Assembly (NCBI RefSeq): GCF_004569505.1 | Contig: NZ_SPPK01000003.1 | Coordinates: 124,001-188,000 of the forward strand | Direction: 5' to 3' | DNA length: 64,000 nt | Origin: Dysgonomonas mossii | GTDB lineage: Bacteria; Bacteroidota; Bacteroidia; Bacteroidales; Dysgonomonadaceae | Shown: one piece after another, positions 60,881 through 64,000 of the stretch | Numbering within the stretch: position 1 is the stretch's first letter | Layout: each line of letters starts with the position of its first letter | Translations under genes and position numbers: made by a program | Notes under the pieces: model-generated | The model's database searches: none | Told to the model about the DNA's origin: nothing | Seen by the model: only the letters and a program-made list of their open reading frames with translations

Positions 60881-63871
60881 TTAGAATGTTAAATTAAGTC
60901 CAAAAATAAATGTACGAGATTGAGGATAAGTTCCATAGTCTATACCTAACTGTGCTGCATTACCACTGTTTGTCCAGCTTAATTCAGGATCGTATCCTCT
61001 GTATTTTGTTAATGTAAACAAATTGTTTACTGTTCCATATACACTCAGTTTAGATAGACCCAATGGTCTTAACGTTTTTTGATTGAATGCATAAGATAGA
61101 GTCAGGGATTTCAATCGAATAAATGAACCGTCTTCAACAAAGCGTGAAGAGTTTAATGAATTGGTAAGAGCCCCTGCTCTTGGTACGTCTGTAATCATAC
61201 CCGGACGAACCCATCTATTTAATACAGTTGTAGTTTGATTTTTGGAGTCGAACATTCCTTCCGAATCAATTCTTGAGGCGTTGAAAATGTCATTGCCATA
61301 AGATCCATTGAAGAATGCACTCAGAGTGAAATTCTTCCATGAGAAATTATGTGTAAATCCGAATGTGAAATCAGGTTGTGCATTACCGATAATTGTTCTA
61401 TCTCCTGAATCAATCACTCCGTCTTTGTCTACGCCTGCAACTCCATTATTATTCAGGTCTTTATAGATGATGTTTCCTGTGTCCGGATTAACTCCTTCTG
61501 CAACGTATCCGTAGAATGCACCCAAAGGTAGTCCTTCTTTAATCATGATTACATCATCGCCATTACTCTCTATATTAGCTACAGTAAACTGAGGAGTTAA
61601 ACCTAGTTTAGTAAGCTCGTTTTTATTAAACGACATATTAAGAGATGCATCCCATTTAAATTCACCTGTTAGTATCTGTCCATTCAGGTTAAATTCGAAC
61701 CCTTTATTTACCATCTCTCCGTCATTACGCATCGGTAATGATGCTCCTACTGTAGAAGGTAATGTAATATATAATAAAAGGTCTGTAGTCTTTTTATAAT
61801 ATGTTTCAAATTCTGCTGTTAGTCTCGAATTGAACAATGATAAATCTAACCCTGCATTATATTGAGTTGTAATTTCCCATTTCAAGTCACGATTTCCAAG
61901 TCTTCCCGGAGTTATGGCAGGTCCTTGTCCTGTGGTTTCTTGTTTGCTAATATTATATTTATCATACAGGTCATAGTTTCCGATACCTCCTTGGTTACCA
62001 TTACGTCCCCATCCGATTCTTAATTTAGCATCGTCAACGACTGAGGTTAGAGGTGCAAAGAATTTCTCACTAGAGAAACGCCATCCTGCAGATAGTGAAG
62101 GGAAATAGGCCCATTTATGATAAAGTTTTGAAGATCCATCTGCACGGAAATTTGCAGTGAATAAATAACGGCTTTCATAATCATATTGTACTCTGGCCAA
62201 ATAAGACATCAATGAGTTACCATCTTTAGATGTATAAGCATTATTTATTTTGTTGGCCATATTCAGAGTCATTGTTTTGAATGTTGTATTTTTTACAAAA
62301 TCCTCAACAGACATGTAAGAGTTGTTGTGTCTGTAGCGTTGCATAGTAATACCTCCCAAAGCAGAAAAATTATGCTTATCGTCAAATTTCTTACTATAAG
62401 ACAACACGTTTTCACTTTGCCATGTCAAATAACCATCATCAACGTGTTCTCCACGTCCATTCGCTTGACGTCCATATTGAGTTTTAATCGGATCGATGAA
62501 TTTATCCCAAGTATGTGAAGTATAGTCTACTGAGAATCTAGGTTTGAAATGTAGTCCTTCTAGCAGGGTGAAATCTAATTCCAGATTACCCATAAAACGA
62601 TATTCTTGGTTCTTGTCATAAGTGTTTGCTTGCGCATAAGGATTTTCCCATGACGATTGGAATGGATTTGTCGAATATTGATCTGGTTTTTCAGGATCCC
62701 ATATAGGCATAAATGGAGGCGTGTTGAGTATAGACATAATAACACCGCCACGACCAGAGTTTGCATTGTCTGTTGCATCCATGCGTGAATTACGAGCAAA
62801 ACTTAGGTTTGATGCAATCTTGAACCAAGGCTTAACTTCGGTAGAAAGATTACTTCTGAAAGAATATCTGTCATAGTCGGCAGGAGAAATAATACCTTCT
62901 TCTTTTTGGTAGCCTCCCGACACATAATAATTGGTTTTATCTGTGCTGCCCGAAATAGAAACCTGATAGTTTTGTTGAACACCTGTTCCATACATTTCTT
63001 TGGCCCAGTCTGTATAATTCTGATTTGTGCGGTCTACACTTATGCCGATTTCACTCATCAAATCATAGTACTGATTTGTATTAAGTGTTTTTATTTTTTT
63101 TGTAACATTTGAGAACCCTGCATACATATTCACGTCTACCTGAGTTCTTCCTTTTGCTCCTCTTTTGGTTGTAATAAGAACAACACCGTTTGCTGCACGG
63201 CTACCGTAGATAGCAGCAGATGAAGCGTCTTTCAATATCTGCATGCTCTCAATATCAGTTGGAGAAATGTTGGTAATGTCATTCGTAATGATACCATCTA
63301 CAACGTAGATCGGGTCATTGCCTGCATTAAGTGAAGAAGCGCCACGCACGCGAACCTGAATCCCTACTCCGGGTTTTCCTGATGGTTGTATTACTTGTAC
63401 ACCAGCTGCTTTCCCTTGAAGAGCTTGTTGTGCCGATATAATCGGTCTGTCTGCCCATTCGTCGGCAGATACGCTGGCTACAGATGTGGTGAGGTCGGCT
63501 TTACGCTGAGTTCCGTAACCGATGACAACAACTTCGTCCAGATTTTGTAATGCTTCTTCTAAAGTGACGTTGATAGTTGTTTTGCCCGCTACTGCAATTT
63601 CTTTAGTCTTCATTCCCACATAAGAGAATACAAGTGTAGCGTTGTTTGGTGCAGAAATAGAATATTTTCCGTCAACATCAGCCATTGTTCCGGTAGTAGT
63701 GCCTTTCACAGCTACACTAGCTCCGATAATAGGTTCTCCGGTTTGGTCGGTAACAATACCCGAGATGCTTACTACATCTTGAGCCATTACTGTACCGGAA
63801 ACCAACAAAGCAAAAATTAGACAAATCTTATACAAGAATTGTTTACTTGTTCGTTTTTTATTACATTCCAT
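60881..63871 (-). CDS. SusC/RagA TonB-linked outer-membrane transporter
   Basis: The TonB-dependent barrel that imports the oligosaccharide held by SusD. The 996-residue protein has a signal peptide (about 1-30, ending VMAQ) and a carboxypeptidase-regulatory-like domain (about 35-110, ISGIVTDQTGEPIIGASVAVKGT). The TonB box is near DEVVVIGYGTQRKADLT. A plug domain with VRVRGASSLNAGNDPIYVVDGI and the full beta-barrel to the C-terminal FGLNLTF follow. There is no STN domain, so it does not signal to an ECF sigma by itself. It is first in the locus; the upstream region continues to the window edge. Confidence 0.97.
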   Translation of the reverse strand: MECNKKRTSKQFLYKICLIFALLVSGTVMAQDVVSISGIVTDQTGEPIIGASVAVKGTTTGTMADVDGKYSISAPNNATLVFSYVGMKTKEIAVAGKTTINVTLEEALQNLDEVVVIGYGTQRKADLTTSVASVSADEWADRPIISAQQALQGKAAGVQVIQPSGKPGVGIQVRVRGASSLNAGNDPIYVVDGIITNDITNISPTDIESMQILKDASSAAIYGSRAANGVVLITTKRGAKGRTQVDVNMYAGFSNVTKKIKTLNTNQYYDLMSEIGISVDRTNQNYTDWAKEMYGTGVQQNYQVSISGSTDKTNYYVSGGYQKEEGIISPADYDRYSFRSNLSTEVKPWFKIASNLSFARNSRMDATDNANSGRGGVIMSILNTPPFMPIWDPEKPDQYSTNPFQSSWENPYAQANTYDKNQEYRFMGNLELDFTLLEGLHFKPRFSVDYTSHTWDKFIDPIKTQYGRQANGRGEHVDDGYLTWQSENVLSYSKKFDDKHNFSALGGITMQRYRHNNSYMSVEDFVKNTTFKTMTLNMANKINNAYTSKDGNSLMSYLARVQYDYESRYLFTANFRADGSSKLYHKWAYFPSLSAGWRFSSEKFFAPLTSVVDDAKLRIGWGRNGNQGGIGNYDLYDKYNISKQETTGQGPAITPGRLGNRDLKWEITTQYNAGLDLSLFNSRLTAEFETYYKKTTDLLLYITLPSTVGASLPMRNDGEMVNKGFEFNLNGQILTGEFKWDASLNMSFNKNELTKLGLTPQFTVANIESNGDDVIMIKEGLPLGAFYGYVAEGVNPDTGNIIYKDLNNNGVAGVDKDGVIDSGDRTIIGNAQPDFTFGFTHNFSWKNFTLSAFFNGSYGNDIFNASRIDSEGMFDSKNQTTTVLNRWVRPGMITDVPRAGALTNSLNSSRFVEDGSFIRLKSLTLSYAFNQKTLRPLGLSKLSVYGTVNNLFTLTKYRGYDPELSWTNSGNAAQLGIDYGTYPQSRTFIFGLNLTF

Positions 63872-64000
63872 GATTTCTTTAGGTTTAAATGTGATTTTGG
63901 ATTTTTGGTTACATAATAGTGTATACTAATACTACTGTAAAATGTACAGATTAGAGGTTATAACTGAGAGTCATGCCATGGTATTATAAAAATTTAGATT
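63872..64000 (-). promoter_or_regulatory. Upstream region of the SusC operon, with a near-palindrome
   Basis: No TAnnTTTG box exists here, unlike most other operons in the window, suggesting regulated transcription. TAGTGTATACTA (63917-63928) is a 12-base palindrome with one mismatch and is a candidate operator. The region is cut by the window end. Confidence 0.35.

Noticed and set aside
1..64000. tRNA, rRNA, CRISPR array or insertion sequence
   Set aside because: I looked for cloverleaf-like stems with CCA context, periodic spacers, and transposase frames with terminal repeats, and found none.

Overview
The window is a low-GC chromosomal segment from a member of Bacteroidota, most likely order Bacteroidales and close to Dysgonomonas (the genus is inference). 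The evidence is a SusC/SusD pair, GH92, GH125 and GH30 carbohydrate enzymes, DUF4831, DUF2795 and DUF6249 family proteins, an HD-domain 7TM receptor of the PgpH type, KDO transferase (so a Gram-negative envelope), and the phylum-specific promoter -7 box TAnnTTTG upstream of about seventeen genes. I see no rRNA, tRNA, CRISPR array or insertion sequence.

Layout. 0.1-2.1 kb: a visibly AT-richer two-gene module of an OLD/ABC-like ATPase and a DUF4276 TOPRIM-like protein, which looks like an accessory anti-phage system. 2.3-6.4 kb: a minus-strand operon of a LysM/periplasmic-binding protein, a PorT-like outer-membrane barrel, a methyltransferase and a cobalamin adenosyltransferase, followed by a DUF2795 gene and a 31-bp perfect hairpin. 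6.5-12 kb: plsC, uvrB, a small gene, a nucleotide-sugar-epimerase-like oxidoreductase and phoH. 12.1-17 kb: GH92, a GT2 glycosyltransferase and GH125 in one transcription unit, for alpha-mannoside processing. 17.2-22.1 kb: housekeeping genes miaA, rsfS, ftsH and cdsA. 22.1-25.8 kb: a 39-residue membrane peptide, a DUF1801 protein, and a minus-strand trio of DUF4831, CYTH and a membrane protein. 26.3-29.4 kb: an ECF sigma, anti-sigma and two beta-helix (DUF4097/GIN) envelope proteins. 29.5-35.7 kb: gltX, waaA, pgpH-like and a secreted C1 peptidase. 36.1-37.5 kb: a second ECF operon. 37.6-40.8 kb: yicC-gmk-nadD-M24 peptidase, tightly overlapped. 40.9-50.1 kb: an ArsC-like gene, tamB, uvrA, a lipoprotein and a bifunctional nuclease.

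50.3-64 kb is the most distinctive accessory region. A membrane-anchored TPR/AraC regulator faces a polysaccharide utilisation locus of SusC, SusD, a surface glycan-binding lipoprotein, two GH30 lipoproteins and a GH3. The enzyme set resembles the characterised Bacteroides beta-1,6-glucan locus. With the GH92/GH125 mannosidases 40 kb away, this suggests use of fungal cell-wall glycans. Inside the locus there are two strong hairpins between genes and a separate promoter for the GH3. A possible orphan small RNA, with a -7 box, a hairpin and an intrinsic terminator, lies in the gap between the regulator and the GH3.

All function calls come from reading motifs and from recalled family knowledge. 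No searches were run.
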